A DNA stretch of 64,000 nt from Actinoplanes teichomyceticus ATCC 31121 (GCF_003711105.1 NZ_CP023865.1:4241001-4305000); one strand, 5' to 3'. Shown: positions 52,523-60,744, counted from the first letter of the stretch. Numbers and translations: made by a program. Notes: generated by a model from the letters alone, not told the origin.

Positions 52523-53230
52523 CTATTTCACCCACCACCATCCGTCGCCCACTTCCCGTTGCGGTTGTCCCCGATCGCCCGAGGCGGTGGTGATGCTCGT
52601 CTCCGCGGTAGGCGGATCGGCGAAATATGCCAGACCGGTTCCGGATTCGGCTCGCCAGTCCTGCCACATCTGCACGAACAGCACGGTGCGATCGGCGTAG
52701 GCGAATCCGGACGGGGACAGCGAACGGACGCCGGGTGGCAGGGTCAGGTCGCCCGCCAGGCGTCCGGCGCGGTAGTCCCGGGCCAGTTCGATGAGCGCCG
52801 TGCGATGGGTGTGGTATTGGTACTCGATGTAGTCGTCCTGCGGATCGTGCCGGGCGGTGACGACCACGCCGGTGGCGGCCAGGGCCAGGCTCGCCCAGGC
52901 GACTCCCCAGGATCGTCTCACGCACGCGGCCAGGATGACCGTGGTCGACACCAGTGCGGCGGTGAGCAGAATCGCCAGCCAGATCGACTTGCTGAGGAAG
53001 GTCGCCCCGAAGGGCGGGCCGGAGCTGAGCCACAGCACCGGCACCGGCAGCCAGCCGGAACAGCCCAGAGCCATCTGGAGCAGGCCGCGACGGCTCCACA
53101 CTGCCGTTGCGGGTCCGGCGCGCTCCGCGAAAGATCCTTTTTCAGGAGGTTCCCCGTCCTGCCGGTCGGCCGGGTCCCACAGACGCCACTCGGCTTCTTC
53201 ACGATCGGCCGCAGACGTGTCAGCGCGCAT
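52523..53230 (-). CDS. membrane protein of unknown function (235 aa)
   Basis: Start set at the ATG near 53230 (MRADTSAADREEAEWRLWDPADRQDG). An N-terminal cytoplasmic segment of about 55 residues is followed by two or three membrane helices (RRGLLQMALGCSGWLPVPVLWL, WLAILLTAALVSTTVILAA, WGVAWASLALAATGVVVTA). A C-terminal extracytoplasmic part carries YIEYQYHTHRTALIELARDYRAGRLAGDLTLPPGVRSLSPSGFAYADRTVLFVQMWQDWRAESGTGLAYF and ends DGWWWVK. The C-terminal domain resembles pilin-like or sensor ectodomains of unknown use. No family recognised. Confidence 0.65.
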   Translation of the reverse strand: MRADTSAADREEAEWRLWDPADRQDGEPPEKGSFAERAGPATAVWSRRGLLQMALGCSGWLPVPVLWLSSGPPFGATFLSKSIWLAILLTAALVSTTVILAACVRRSWGVAWASLALAATGVVVTARHDPQDDYIEYQYHTHRTALIELARDYRAGRLAGDLTLPPGVRSLSPSGFAYADRTVLFVQMWQDWRAESGTGLAYFADPPTAETSITTASGDRGQPQREVGDGWWWVK

Positions 53231-53431
53231 GACCACGACCCTGCGCCACCGGCCGTCCGCGCGGAAGGCCGGACACGAGACCTCCACAAGTTCTCCCCAG
53301 GCCCGGCACACCGCGAGGGCCGCCCCGCGGCGATCCCCTCCGACGCGATCCGGCGGCGAGACCGTGCCGGCGGCTCAGCGACCGGCGGGCGAAGGTCGGA
53401 CCATACGTGCCCGGTGCGCCGGCGGCCCCGG

Positions 53432-54379
53432 CTACCTGCCGCCTCGGCGGCGCCGGGAGGTCAGATCGGCGGCCGCGGCCCGCCACCGCGGATGGTCGAA
53501 CGTGAACCCCGCCTCGGCGAGGCGCCCCGGGACGACTCGTCGGCTTTTCAGCAGCAGTTCGGTGTCCGAACGGAGCGCGAACGCGCCGATCTCGGCCATC
53601 CCGCTGGTGGCCGGCAGCCCGACCGGCATCCGCCAGGCCGTACGCAGGTGGCGGATGAATTCTCGCTGCGGCAACGGCTCGGGCGCGGCCACGTTCACCG
53701 CCCCGGCGAGGTCCTCGCGCTCGATCAGGAACTGGACGACCCGGACGAAGTCGTGGTCGTGGATCCACGAGACGTACTGCCTGCCGCCGGCCACCGGTCC
53801 GCCGAGGCCCAGCCGCACGAGCCAGCTGAGCACATCGAAAACGCCGCCGCGGTCCGGGCTCATCACCATGGCCGACCGCAGCGCCACCTTGCGGGTGTGC
53901 GGTGTCACCGCCCGCTCCTGCGCGGCCTCCCAGTTCCGGGCGATCCTCACGCTGTACGCCCAGTAACCGGGCACGTCGTGCTCGTCGCCGCCGAGCAGAC
54001 CGTCGCGCTCGTCGTTGGCCGCGTCGAACCGGTGCGCATAGATCGTCGCGGTGCTCATCTGCAGCCACACCCGGGGCGGCCGGGCCGCCGCGGCGATGGC
54101 ATCACCGACGACGCGCGCCGACTCCACCCGCGAATTCATCATGGCTTCCAGGTTCTCCGCGGTGTACCGGCAGCTCACGCTGCGGCCCGCCAGGTTGATG
54201 ACGACATCGCTGCCGTCGATCTCCCGGACCCAGTCCCCGGGCGTCGTGCCGTCCCAGTAGACCTGCCGGTCGCCTCGTGGGGCGCGCGTCAGCACAACGA
54301 CATCGTGACCGCGCGCGGTCAGTGCCCGATCCAGGATCGTGCCGACCTGCCCGGTCCCACCGGGAATGACGACCTTCAC
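53432..54379 (-). CDS. NAD-dependent epimerase/dehydratase-like protein (TIGR01777/DUF1731 type)
   Basis: 315 residues from GTG 54379 (VKVVIPGGTGQVGTILDRALTARGHDVVVLTR), with GGAGG 7 nt upstream. The GGTGQVG Rossmann motif, DVVINLAGRSVSCRYTAENLEAMMNSRVESARVVGDAI, AYSVRIARNWEAA and KVALRSAMVMSPDRGGVFDVLSWLVRLGLGGPVAGGRQYVSWIHDHDFVR are those of the SulA/YfcH-like (TIGR01777) group, ending with the DUF1731 tail. The YxxxK is modified. Two TTGAGC-type dyads lie 160-210 bp upstream and suggest TetR-type repression. Confidence 0.88.
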   Translation of the reverse strand: MKVVIPGGTGQVGTILDRALTARGHDVVVLTRAPRGDRQVYWDGTTPGDWVREIDGSDVVINLAGRSVSCRYTAENLEAMMNSRVESARVVGDAIAAAARPPRVWLQMSTATIYAHRFDAANDERDGLLGGDEHDVPGYWAYSVRIARNWEAAQERAVTPHTRKVALRSAMVMSPDRGGVFDVLSWLVRLGLGGPVAGGRQYVSWIHDHDFVRVVQFLIEREDLAGAVNVAAPEPLPQREFIRHLRTAWRMPVGLPATSGMAEIGAFALRSDTELLLKSRRVVPGRLAEAGFTFDHPRWRAAAADLTSRRRRGGR

Positions 54380-54540
54380 GACAGCCCTCCACCTCGCCGG
54401 CGGCCAGCCGCACGGCCGCGCCGGCGCCGCACCGATCACGCTCGCCCACGCCGGCGGAGCGCCGCCGTCCGCCGCGGCGGAATCGCCGGGTCGCCGCGCC
54501 CGCGGTCCGCGGCAGCCGCCGTCCATGCCGACCGCTCCTC

Positions 54541-54556
54541 TTGAGCATCTGCTCAA
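54541..54556. promoter_or_regulatory. operator-like palindrome 1 (TTGAGCA-TC-TGCTCAA)
   Basis: Perfect 7-bp arms with 2-nt centre. A second related dyad is centred 35 bp away. The TTGAGC...GCTCAA form is characteristic of TetR-family operators. Upstream of the GTG at 54379. Confidence 0.75.
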
Positions 54557-54575
54557 GAGGAGACGATACGACGTT

Positions 54576-54591
54576 TTGAGCGGTCGCTCAA
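54576..54591. promoter_or_regulatory. operator-like palindrome 2 (TTGAGCG-GT-CGCTCAA)
   Basis: Perfect 7-bp arms with 2-nt centre, same half-site as palindrome 1. Both sit between the epimerase-like gene and the end of the aldo/keto reductase gene. The cognate regulator gene is not in the immediate neighbourhood. Confidence 0.75.
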
Positions 54592-54659
54592 GTACGGCCG
54601 GCCGCAGCGCGGGGCGGGACCTTCGCGGTGTCGGGGCCGGGCAGCTCTTCGGGTACGGC

Positions 54660-55601
54660 TCAGGCGGCCTCGTCGAGCTCACGGCGCTGGTCGTCGCTGA
54701 GGGTCACCCGGTCCGCCTGGAGCGCCTCGTCCAGCTGCGCCGGGGTGCTCACCCCGACGATCGGGGTGACCGCCGGGTCGCCCGTCGCCATCCAGGCGAG
54801 GACGACCTGATTACGACTGACGCCGAGCTGGTCGGCGACCCGGGTGAGCGCGGCGAGGCGGCGGTCCGTTCCCGGGTGGTGGTACGCCTCCGGGAACGGC
54901 CGGTCCGGGCGAGTGTAGGCGCCGTTGATCAGCGGCGTGTAGGCCCACAGCGCAACGCCGGGCTCGGATCGGGCATAGTCCAACGCCTCCGCCGACAGGA
55001 ACCGGTGTCCCTGGTCGGGAACCCGCGCGCCGGGGCGGGGTTGCACGTAGGACCACCGCAGCTGCAGCGCCGTGAAGCCCGCGACACCCTGCTGCCCGGC
55101 CAGCTGCCGGGCACGCTCCACCCGCCACACCGCGTGATTGGACGCGCCGAGCCGGGCCACCACTCCGTCGCGTACCAGCTCACCGAAGGCGGCCACGGTC
55201 TCCTCCAGCGCCACCGTCCGATCCTCACCGTGCGCCCAGTACAGGTCGATCCGGTCGGTGTTCAACCGCTTCAGGCTCGCCTGCGCCGCAGCGCGGATCA
55301 CCGGCCCGGACAGGCCCTCGGCCGACTCCGGCCACCGGCCCGGCACCGTCGGCTGGTACCGCACCTTCGTGCTGATCCGCACGCGGTCGCGGACCCCGGG
55401 CCGGGCGGCCAGCCACCGCCCGATGAGCGCTTCGCTCTGCCCGCCCACACCGCTGGGATCCGCCCAGAACGCGTAGTTGTTGGCCGTGTCGATCCAGGTG
55501 CCGCCCTGATCGACGAAGCGGTCCAACAGCGCCATGGAGGAGGCCTCGTCCAGCCGGGTACCGAAGTACATCGCACCGAGGATCATCCTGCGTCCGGTCA
55601 T
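54660..55601 (-). CDS. aldo/keto reductase
   Basis: 313 residues from ATG 55601, preceded by GGGAGGGAG and, further up, a MerR-type palindrome. Catalytic tetrad region visible: WIDTANNYAFW (Asp, Tyr), STKVRY (Lys), YWAHGEDR (His). Also LGAMYFGTRLDEASSMALLDRFVDQGG at the start, and VSRNQVVLAWMATGDPAVTPIVGVSTPAQLDEAL with the NADPH-binding C-terminal part. Reduces aldehydes or ketones; substrate unknown. Confidence 0.92.
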   Translation of the reverse strand: MTGRRMILGAMYFGTRLDEASSMALLDRFVDQGGTWIDTANNYAFWADPSGVGGQSEALIGRWLAARPGVRDRVRISTKVRYQPTVPGRWPESAEGLSGPVIRAAAQASLKRLNTDRIDLYWAHGEDRTVALEETVAAFGELVRDGVVARLGASNHAVWRVERARQLAGQQGVAGFTALQLRWSYVQPRPGARVPDQGHRFLSAEALDYARSEPGVALWAYTPLINGAYTRPDRPFPEAYHHPGTDRRLAALTRVADQLGVSRNQVVLAWMATGDPAVTPIVGVSTPAQLDEALQADRVTLSDDQRRELDEAA

Positions 55602-55644
55602 CGCCTTTTCTCCCTCCCGGTAGGTCGACGGCGTCCACGCTGTC

Positions 55645-55664
55645 ACCTGGAGCGCGCTCCAGGT
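55645..55664 (-). promoter_or_regulatory. MerR-family operator/promoter upstream of the aldo/keto reductase
   Basis: ACCTGGAGCGCGCTCCAGGT, a perfect 20-bp palindrome. On the minus strand it overlaps a TTGACC -35 element, as in MerR-controlled promoters whose -35/-10 spacing is 19-20 bp. Only 44 bp from the ATG. Confidence 0.8.
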
Positions 55665-55867
55665 CAAGGGCGGGTGGGCGGTCGCCTCCCGCACACCGGG
55701 GACGGGTGGCAGCTCATGCGCGCGGCGAGGGCGACCGGCGTACCGCGGGCGGCAACCGGACGGTGACCCGGCGGCCACCGTCCGGCGATCAACGCGCCGC
55801 GGAGCGCGACGAAGGAAACGGTGAACCCGGCAGCGAGCCGGGCGCCGTACTGTCGAAGGGGTCCTCC

Positions 55868-56368
55868 TTGCGCTTCCTCTCCCGCCGTCTCGCCCTGGCC
55901 GCCCTCGTCGTCCCGGCCGCGGCCGGTGTCATGATGACCGCGTCCCCGGCGGACGCCGCGCCGGCGCGGGGCAAGGCGAAGGCCGCCGAGCAGACGCTGC
56001 AGGCCGACATCCTCCGGCTCACCAACGAGCAGCGCACCGCGCACGGCTGCGCCCCGCTGGCCGAGAACGCCGCGCTGACCGCGGCCGCTCGCGGGCACAG
56101 CGCGTGGATGGGCACGAGCGGCACGTTCTCGCACACCGGCCGGGGCGGCTCGGACTTCGTCGCCCGCGCCCGGGCGGCCGGTTACGCCAAGCCGTCGGCG
56201 GAGAACATCGCGTGGGGTTACCGCAGCGCCGACGAGGTGGTCGACACCTGGATGCACAGCCCGGGTCACCGCCGCAACATCCTCAACTGCCGGTCGACGA
56301 CGGTCGGTGTCGGCGCGGTCTACGCCGCCAGCGGCGCCCCGTATTACACCCAGGACTTCGGCTACTGA
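55868..56368 (+). CDS. secreted CAP/SCP-domain protein
   Basis: 166 residues starting at TTG 55868, chosen because AAGGGG lies 6 nt upstream and the signal peptide (RFLSRRLALAALVVPAAAGVMMTASPADA) begins there. CAP domain: LTNEQRTAHGCAPLAENAALTAAARGHSAWMGTSGTFSHTGRGGSDFVARARAAGYAKPSAENIAWGYRSADEVVDTWMHSPGHRRNILNCRSTTVGVGAVYAASGAPYYTQDFGY, with the conserved His and Glu residues (FSHTG, ENIAWG, HSPGHRRNIL). Exported; role unknown. A truncated relative is at 14341. Confidence 0.92.
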   Translation: MRFLSRRLALAALVVPAAAGVMMTASPADAAPARGKAKAAEQTLQADILRLTNEQRTAHGCAPLAENAALTAAARGHSAWMGTSGTFSHTGRGGSDFVARARAAGYAKPSAENIAWGYRSADEVVDTWMHSPGHRRNILNCRSTTVGVGAVYAASGAPYYTQDFGY

Positions 56369-56370
56369 GC

Positions 56371-56416
56371 GGCCGGCACGTCGATGGGCCGATCCCGGCC
56401 CGTCGACGTGCCGGCC
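56371..56416 (+). terminator. strong hairpin terminator after CAP gene
   Basis: GGCCGGCACGTCGATGGGCC paired with the complementary arm CGGCCCGTCGACGTGCCGGCC, one mismatch, 2 bp after the stop. Confidence 0.85.
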
Positions 56417-56512
56417 CCGTCATCCGGCCCGCCCAGGGCGGCGGCGTCGACGAGGTGACCGCATCCGGCGCCGCCGCGCCGGCGATCCCGCACCGCGGCC
56501 CAGGACCACCGG

Positions 56513-57196
56513 TCAGAAGAACGGCGCGGGCGCCACCACCGGCTGGCGGTCGTCGACGTCGTACGTCAGGCCGGAGACCACCTCGACCACCCCGGCGACC
56601 TGGCGCGACAGCCGCTCCACCAGCTCCGCCGAGGAGTACCGCCCGACGCGCCCGGCCAGCGCCACCACCCCGTCGGTGACCGACACGGTCACGCTCGCGG
56701 TGTCGTCGACCAGGAACGCCCGCAGCACCCCGTTCTCCACGTCCGCCTGGATGTCCAGGTCCGGGCGCAGGTACGTCTTCAGCAGGTCGCCGCGCGACAC
56801 GATGCCGACCAGGCGTCCGAGCTCGTCGACGACCGGGAGCCGCTTGACGTGCTCGGCGTCCATCCGGCGGGCGGCCGCCGCGACCGGGGTCCCGGCCAGC
56901 GCCACCACCGGCGGCCCGCTCATCAACCCGGCCGCGGTGCGGGCGGACGCCTTGGCCCGCTCGCCGCGCCGGCTGCGGCGCTCGAAGACCCGCGCGGACT
57001 CGTCGCCGGCGTACTCGATCTTGCGGAGCAGGTCGGTCTCGGAGATCACGCCGATCACCCGGTGCCCGGCGTCCACCACCGGGACGGCGCTGCACCGCCG
57101 CTCGATGAGCACGTCCACCACGTCCCGGTAGGAGGCGTTCTCATCCACGGACACGACGGCCTTGGTCATCACGTCGCCCACGGTCCAGGTCCTCAT
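56513..57196 (-). CDS. CBS-pair + BON domain protein (hypoxic response type)
   Basis: 227 residues from ATG 57196, GGAGGGATCGTG upstream. Two CBS motifs: VGDVMTKAVVSVDENASYRDVVDVLIERRCSAVPVVDAGHRVIGVISETDLLRKIE and AGLMSGPPVVALAGTPVAAAARRMDAEHVKRLPVVDELGRLVGIVSRGDLLKTYLR. A BON domain follows (DIQADVENGVLRAFLVDDTASVTVSVTDGVVALAGRVGRYSSAELVERLSRQVAGVVEVVSGLTY). CBS pairs bind adenine nucleotides; similar proteins are induced under hypoxia in mycobacteria. Divergent from a universal stress gene with a shared 130-bp promoter region. Confidence 0.93.
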   Translation of the reverse strand: MRTWTVGDVMTKAVVSVDENASYRDVVDVLIERRCSAVPVVDAGHRVIGVISETDLLRKIEYAGDESARVFERRSRRGERAKASARTAAGLMSGPPVVALAGTPVAAAARRMDAEHVKRLPVVDELGRLVGIVSRGDLLKTYLRPDLDIQADVENGVLRAFLVDDTASVTVSVTDGVVALAGRVGRYSSAELVERLSRQVAGVVEVVSGLTYDVDDRQPVVAPAPFF

Positions 57197-57253
57197 CACG
57201 ATCCCTCCCTCGGTTCGTGCCTCCACTCTGGTCCGCACACCGTCCCCTCGGTC

Positions 57254-57269
57254 AGGGCCACAGGTCCCG
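57254..57269. promoter_or_regulatory. DevR/DosR-like dyad (tentative)
   Basis: AGGGCCACAGGTCCCG; its complement CGGGACCTGTGGCCCT resembles GGGACnnnnGGCCC half-sites of DosR boxes. It lies in the divergent region between the CBS-BON and universal stress genes. Similarity is partial. Confidence 0.3.
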
Positions 57270-57326
57270 CCCGTTGCGGCCCGGTCGGCTCTGCCCGCCG
57301 CCATCGACCCGGATGATCATCGGGGT

Positions 57327-58145
57327 ATGCGTTCACCAGCCATCGCCGTCGCCACCGACGGCGCCGAGTCGGGCACGGTCGCGGTCCGCTGGGCGGCCGA
57401 GGAGGCACGCCGGCGGCGCCTGCCGCTGCGCGTGGTCCACGTGCTGGACTGGGACTGGGGCGCCGCGCGCTACGACTTCGGCGGTGGCGCGTTCGAGACG
57501 GCCCGACGGCTGGCCGCGACGGTGGTGGCGGTCGCCGTGCGTGAGGCCCGCGACGCCGCGCCCGAGGTCGAGGTGGCGGCCGACGTGCTGGTCGGCAACC
57601 CGACCGGCCAGTTGCTCGGCGACACCGAGCACCTCGGGCTGCTGGTGCTCGGCACCCGCGGCGCGGGCGGCTTCGCCGGGCTGCGGCTCGGTTCGGTCAG
57701 CCAGCGGGTCGCCACCAACGCCCGCTGCCCGGTCGCGGTGATCCGCGAGCACCCGGACACCGGGCCGGTGGTCGCCGGTGTGGACGACTCGCCCAACGCC
57801 GACGCGGTGCTGGAGACGGCGTTCACCGCCGCGGACGACCGCGGCGCCGCACTGACCGTGATCCGCGCGCTCGGCCGGTCCACCGCGCAGCTGCCGGACA
57901 CGGCGCCCGCCGACCTGGCGCAGCAGGTGACGCGGTGGCACGACAAGTTCCCCGGCGTGCCGGTGGAGCTGCGGCTGGCGAGCGACGGCGCGGCGGCGGC
58001 CCTGGTCGCCGCCTCGCACGAGGCGCGTCTGGTGGTCGTCGGCAGCCGCGGCCACGGCCTGCTCACCAACACTCTGCTCGGCGCGACCAGCCTGCAGTTG
58101 CTGCAGCACGCCGAGAGCCCGATCCTGATCGTCCGGAGGCCCTGA
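57327..58145 (+). CDS. tandem universal stress protein
   Basis: 272 residues from ATG 57327 (MRSPAIAVATDGAESGTVAVRWAAEEARRRRL). Domain 1 ends LLVLGTRGAGGFAGLRLGSVSQRVATNARCPVAVI; domain 2 spans PVVAGVDDSPNADAVLETAFTAADDRG ... LVVVGSRGHGLLTNTLLGATSLQLLQHAESPILIV. Nucleotide motif intact in both. Its stop overlaps the ATG of the flavodoxin gene, so the two form an operon. Confidence 0.92.
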   Translation: MRSPAIAVATDGAESGTVAVRWAAEEARRRRLPLRVVHVLDWDWGAARYDFGGGAFETARRLAATVVAVAVREARDAAPEVEVAADVLVGNPTGQLLGDTEHLGLLVLGTRGAGGFAGLRLGSVSQRVATNARCPVAVIREHPDTGPVVAGVDDSPNADAVLETAFTAADDRGAALTVIRALGRSTAQLPDTAPADLAQQVTRWHDKFPGVPVELRLASDGAAAALVAASHEARLVVVGSRGHGLLTNTLLGATSLQLLQHAESPILIVRRP

Positions 58146-58657
58146 TGCGCGCACTTGTCGTCTACGAATCGATGTTCGGCAACAGTGCCAAGGTGGCCGG
58201 GCTGGTCGCCGCCGGGCTGGAGAAGGGCTACACGGTCACCCTGGCCGACGTCCGGGAGATGCCCCCGCTGACCGGCGTCGACCTGCTGGTTCTCGGCGGC
58301 CCGACGCACGCGTTCGGGATGAGCCGGCCGGCCACCCGGGCTGACGCGGCCCGGCAGGGCGCCATTCGCGAGGGCGCGCAGGAGGCCGGGATCCGCGAGT
58401 TCCTGGACCGGGCGCCGCAGCTGGCCGGGGTGGCGGTGGCCGCTTTCGACACCCGGTCGAACACGCCGCTGCCGTCCGGCTCGGCGGCCCGCAAGGCGAT
58501 GCGCCGGCTGCGCGGCCTGGGCGGGCGGCAGGTGCTGGAGGCGGAGAGTTTCCGGGTCGAGTCGGCGCGGGGCCCGCTGGTGGCCGGCGAGGAGGAGCGG
58601 GCCCGGCAGTGGGGCGAGACGCTGGCGCTCTCGGTACGCGGCCCGGTCGGCATCTGA
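58145..58657 (+). CDS. flavodoxin-family protein
   Basis: 170 residues (MRALVVYESMFGNSAKVAGLVAAGLEKGYTVTLADVREMPPLTGVDLLVLGGPTHAFGMSRPATRADAARQG). The YESMFGNSxKVA phosphate loop and the LGGPTHAFGMSRPxTR flavin-site motif are typical of short-chain flavodoxin-like proteins in actinomycetes. Start ATG overlaps the universal stress stop (TGATG). Likely an FMN-dependent electron carrier or quinone reductase in the stress operon. Confidence 0.9.
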   Translation: MRALVVYESMFGNSAKVAGLVAAGLEKGYTVTLADVREMPPLTGVDLLVLGGPTHAFGMSRPATRADAARQGAIREGAQEAGIREFLDRAPQLAGVAVAAFDTRSNTPLPSGSAARKAMRRLRGLGGRQVLEAESFRVESARGPLVAGEEERARQWGETLALSVRGPVGI

Positions 58658-58659
58658 GG

Positions 58660-58688
58660 CGACGCCCCGCTGTCCGCGCGGGGCGTCG
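58660..58688 (+). terminator. hairpin terminator after flavodoxin gene
   Basis: CGACGCCCCGC paired with GCGGGGCGTCG, 7-nt loop, directly after the stop. Confidence 0.8.
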
Positions 58689-58842
58689 TGCCGGTCCACC
58701 CGCGCACCGGTCCACCGGACGCCGAGTCGGCAAGGCCGACCGGCAAGGCTCGGCCGGCGTTTCCGGTACCGGGCGGCGACGGCTGGCAGCAATTGACTAC
58801 GATCCTCGTGATTCGCCTGGCCGGTGCGGAAGGGGACTTTTG

Positions 58843-59658
58843 GTGACTGATCCGATGAAGGATTCCGGTATCGACACCTCGGTCGCCCATCCCGCTCGCC
58901 GCTACGACTACCTGCTCGGCGGCAAGGACAACTTCCAGGCCGACCGGCAGTCCGCGCACGAGATCGAGAAGCGGCACCCCACCGCGCGGCTGAGCGCCCA
59001 GGAGAACCGGTTCTTCATGCACCGTGCCGTGCGGTTCATGGCCCGCGAGGGCATCCGCCAGTTCCTGGACATCGGCACCGGTATCCCGACCTCGCCGAAC
59101 ACCCACGAGATCGCCCAGGAGACCGACCCGGCGGCCCGGATCGTCTACGTCGACAACGACCCGCTCGTGCTGGTCCACGCGCGCGCCCTGCTGACCGGCA
59201 CCGAGCAGGGCCGCACCACGTACATCCAGGCCGACCTGCGCCGGCCCGACGCGATCCTGGCCGACGACGACCTGCGGGCCACCCTGGACCTGACCCGGCC
59301 GGTCGGCCTGCTGCTGATCGCCGTCCTGCACTTCATCCGGGACGACGACGACCCGCGCGCCATCCTGGACACGCTGATCTCGGCGTTGCCGTCCGGGAGC
59401 ATCGTCGCCGCCTCGCACGCCACCCCGGAGCACATGCCCGCCGAGCAGGTGGCCGCGCTGCGCGCGGTGATGGAACGGCAGTGGCGCGACCGCACCGGCA
59501 CCGAGCTGGCCGCCCTGTTCGACCGGCCCGACCTGCGACCGGTCGCGCCGGGCGTGCAGTCGGTCTCGCGCTGGTGGGCCGAGCAGGCCCCGCAGCCGCG
59601 ACCGGCGGTCGAGGAGGTCGCCTCCAACGGCCTGGTCGCCCGGGTCGTCCGCGACTAA
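58843..59658 (+). CDS. DUF574 SAM-dependent methyltransferase
   Basis: 271 residues from GTG 58843 (VTDPMKDSGIDTSVAHPARRYDYLLGGKDNFQADRQSAHEIEKRHP), AAGGGG 9 nt upstream. RxYDYLLGGKDNFxADR and FLDIGTGIPTSPNTHEIAQETDPAARIVYVDNDPLVLVHARALL are the SAM-binding signature of the DUF574/Methyltransf_19 family, which is large in actinomycetes. VLHFIRDDDDP and the C-terminal RWWAE also match. Substrate unknown, often linked to secondary metabolism. Confidence 0.92.
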   Translation: MTDPMKDSGIDTSVAHPARRYDYLLGGKDNFQADRQSAHEIEKRHPTARLSAQENRFFMHRAVRFMAREGIRQFLDIGTGIPTSPNTHEIAQETDPAARIVYVDNDPLVLVHARALLTGTEQGRTTYIQADLRRPDAILADDDLRATLDLTRPVGLLLIAVLHFIRDDDDPRAILDTLISALPSGSIVAASHATPEHMPAEQVAALRAVMERQWRDRTGTELAALFDRPDLRPVAPGVQSVSRWWAEQAPQPRPAVEEVASNGLVARVVRD

Positions 59659-59750
59659 GGTCCGGGCCGGAGCGGCCGCCCGGCCGGTGACCCGCCCAGC
59701 GGGCCTCCACCTGCGGTGACGCTCCGCCTTGGAGCGTTATGGCGGTCCGG

Positions 59751-59954
59751 TCACCGCTCGACCAGCTGCAGCGCGGCCGCCGGGCAGACCGCGACGGCGT
59801 TGCGCACCGCGTCCAGGTGTTCCGGGGCCGGTTCGGGCTGCAGGACGATCGCCACGCCGTCCTCGTCGCGCTGGTCGAAGACCTCCGGCGCGGTCATCAC
59901 GCACTGGCCGGCGGCGATGCACCGGGGCTCGTCGAACTCGACTCTGTTCACCAC
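59751..59954 (-). CDS. ferredoxin, [3Fe-4S]/P450-partner type
   Basis: 67 residues from GTG 59954 (VVNRVEFDEPRCIAAGQCVMTAPEVFDQRDEDGVAIVLQPEPAPEHLDAVRNAVAVCPAAALQLVER); AGGAGG 10 nt upstream. Cys pattern C-x5-C...CP, lacking the fourth Cys, is typical of the 3Fe-4S ferredoxins that feed actinobacterial cytochrome P450s. Its start overlaps the end of a truncated P450 frame (CAGTGGTGAAC), so it was the partner of that enzyme. Now likely an orphan. Confidence 0.9.
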   Translation of the reverse strand: MVNRVEFDEPRCIAAGQCVMTAPEVFDQRDEDGVAIVLQPEPAPEHLDAVRNAVAVCPAAALQLVER

Positions 59955-60211
59955 TGGGCCGGAACCTCCTCGATGCCGCCGACGATCAGCCCGGCGCGGC
60001 GGCGTAGTCGGCCGGCCGGGACGGCCAGCTCCAGATGGCCGCTGGCCGCCCGGATCGGGCAACCGGCGACCTCGATGTCCTCAACGGTGCAGCGCGGCAG
60101 CCCGCGGCCGGGGCCGGCGTCGAAGCGCGGCGCCTCCTCGACCGTCGAGGCGCTCAGGGAGCGGTCGGCGGGCACCCGCGCCCAGCGGTGCGGGCGGTCG
60201 GCCAGCAGCAT
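59948..60211 (-). pseudogene. cytochrome P450 with large internal deletion
   Basis: The 87-residue frame from ATG 60211 (behind GAGGAGGACGCG) reads LLADRPHRWARVPADRSLSASTVEEAPRFDAGPGRGLPRCTVEDIEVAGCPI, the K-helix ExxR and following strand of P450s. It then jumps to LELAVPAGRLRRRAGLIVGGIEEVPAQW, the L-helix end and C-terminus. The N-terminal two-thirds and the heme-binding FGxGxHxCxG loop are absent, so the product cannot bind heme. The stop still couples to the ferredoxin start. Confidence 0.75.
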
Positions 60212-60744
60212 CGCGTCCTCCTCATCGTCCGGTCACGGCCGACCGTAGGTGAGCCGCCCGCCCGGGACAAGACCGTCCCGGCGGTCAGCCCGCTCACCAG
60301 CAACGATGCCGCACCGGCAGCTGGACACGGGCGGCAGCGGCTCCGGCGCGCCCGGGACGCGCGCCGGCTTGCGGCCCCGTCCCGGTACGGCCGGGGCAGC
60401 GGCGATCGGTTCCGGTCGCGGGTCCGCGCAACCGGCGCCGACGGGGTCGGACCCCACCTGCTGAAACCGGCGATGACCGGCACGCCGTTGGAGCCGGTCA
60501 GCTAGTCGTTGGGCGGATGTGACCTGATCCGCGGCAACTGAAATATCGACTTACATCCATGTTGGCTTACTCCGAGTGGGTGCAAGACTGCGTCGCGTGA
60601 TGATTCGGCCCGCGACCCACGACCGCGTTGGTGTCGCGGCCGGCGGGTCGACATCCGCCGGAGGCCATGGCGTGAGCGGCTAGGACGCCGCCGCCCGCGG
60701 TCGTCGTGCCGATCCGACGCCCGCCGGCCTCGTCCCCCGAGATT
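60212..60744. other. intergenic region upstream of the RiPP operon
   Basis: No gene supported. An A/T-richer stretch at 60535-60570 (GAAATATCGACTTACATCC) is unusual for this genome and is a good place for the promoter of the precursor peptide operon. Confidence 0.5.

Noticed and set aside
58828..58850. GGGGACTTTTGG upstream of the DUF574 gene as a DosR box
   Set aside because: Only the left half-site fits and it overlaps the ribosome binding site and start codon, which is the better explanation.
60561..60602. 13-codon ORF (MLAYSEW...) upstream of the RiPP precursor
   Set aside because: No ribosome binding site and no conserved feature; kept only as part of the promoter region.
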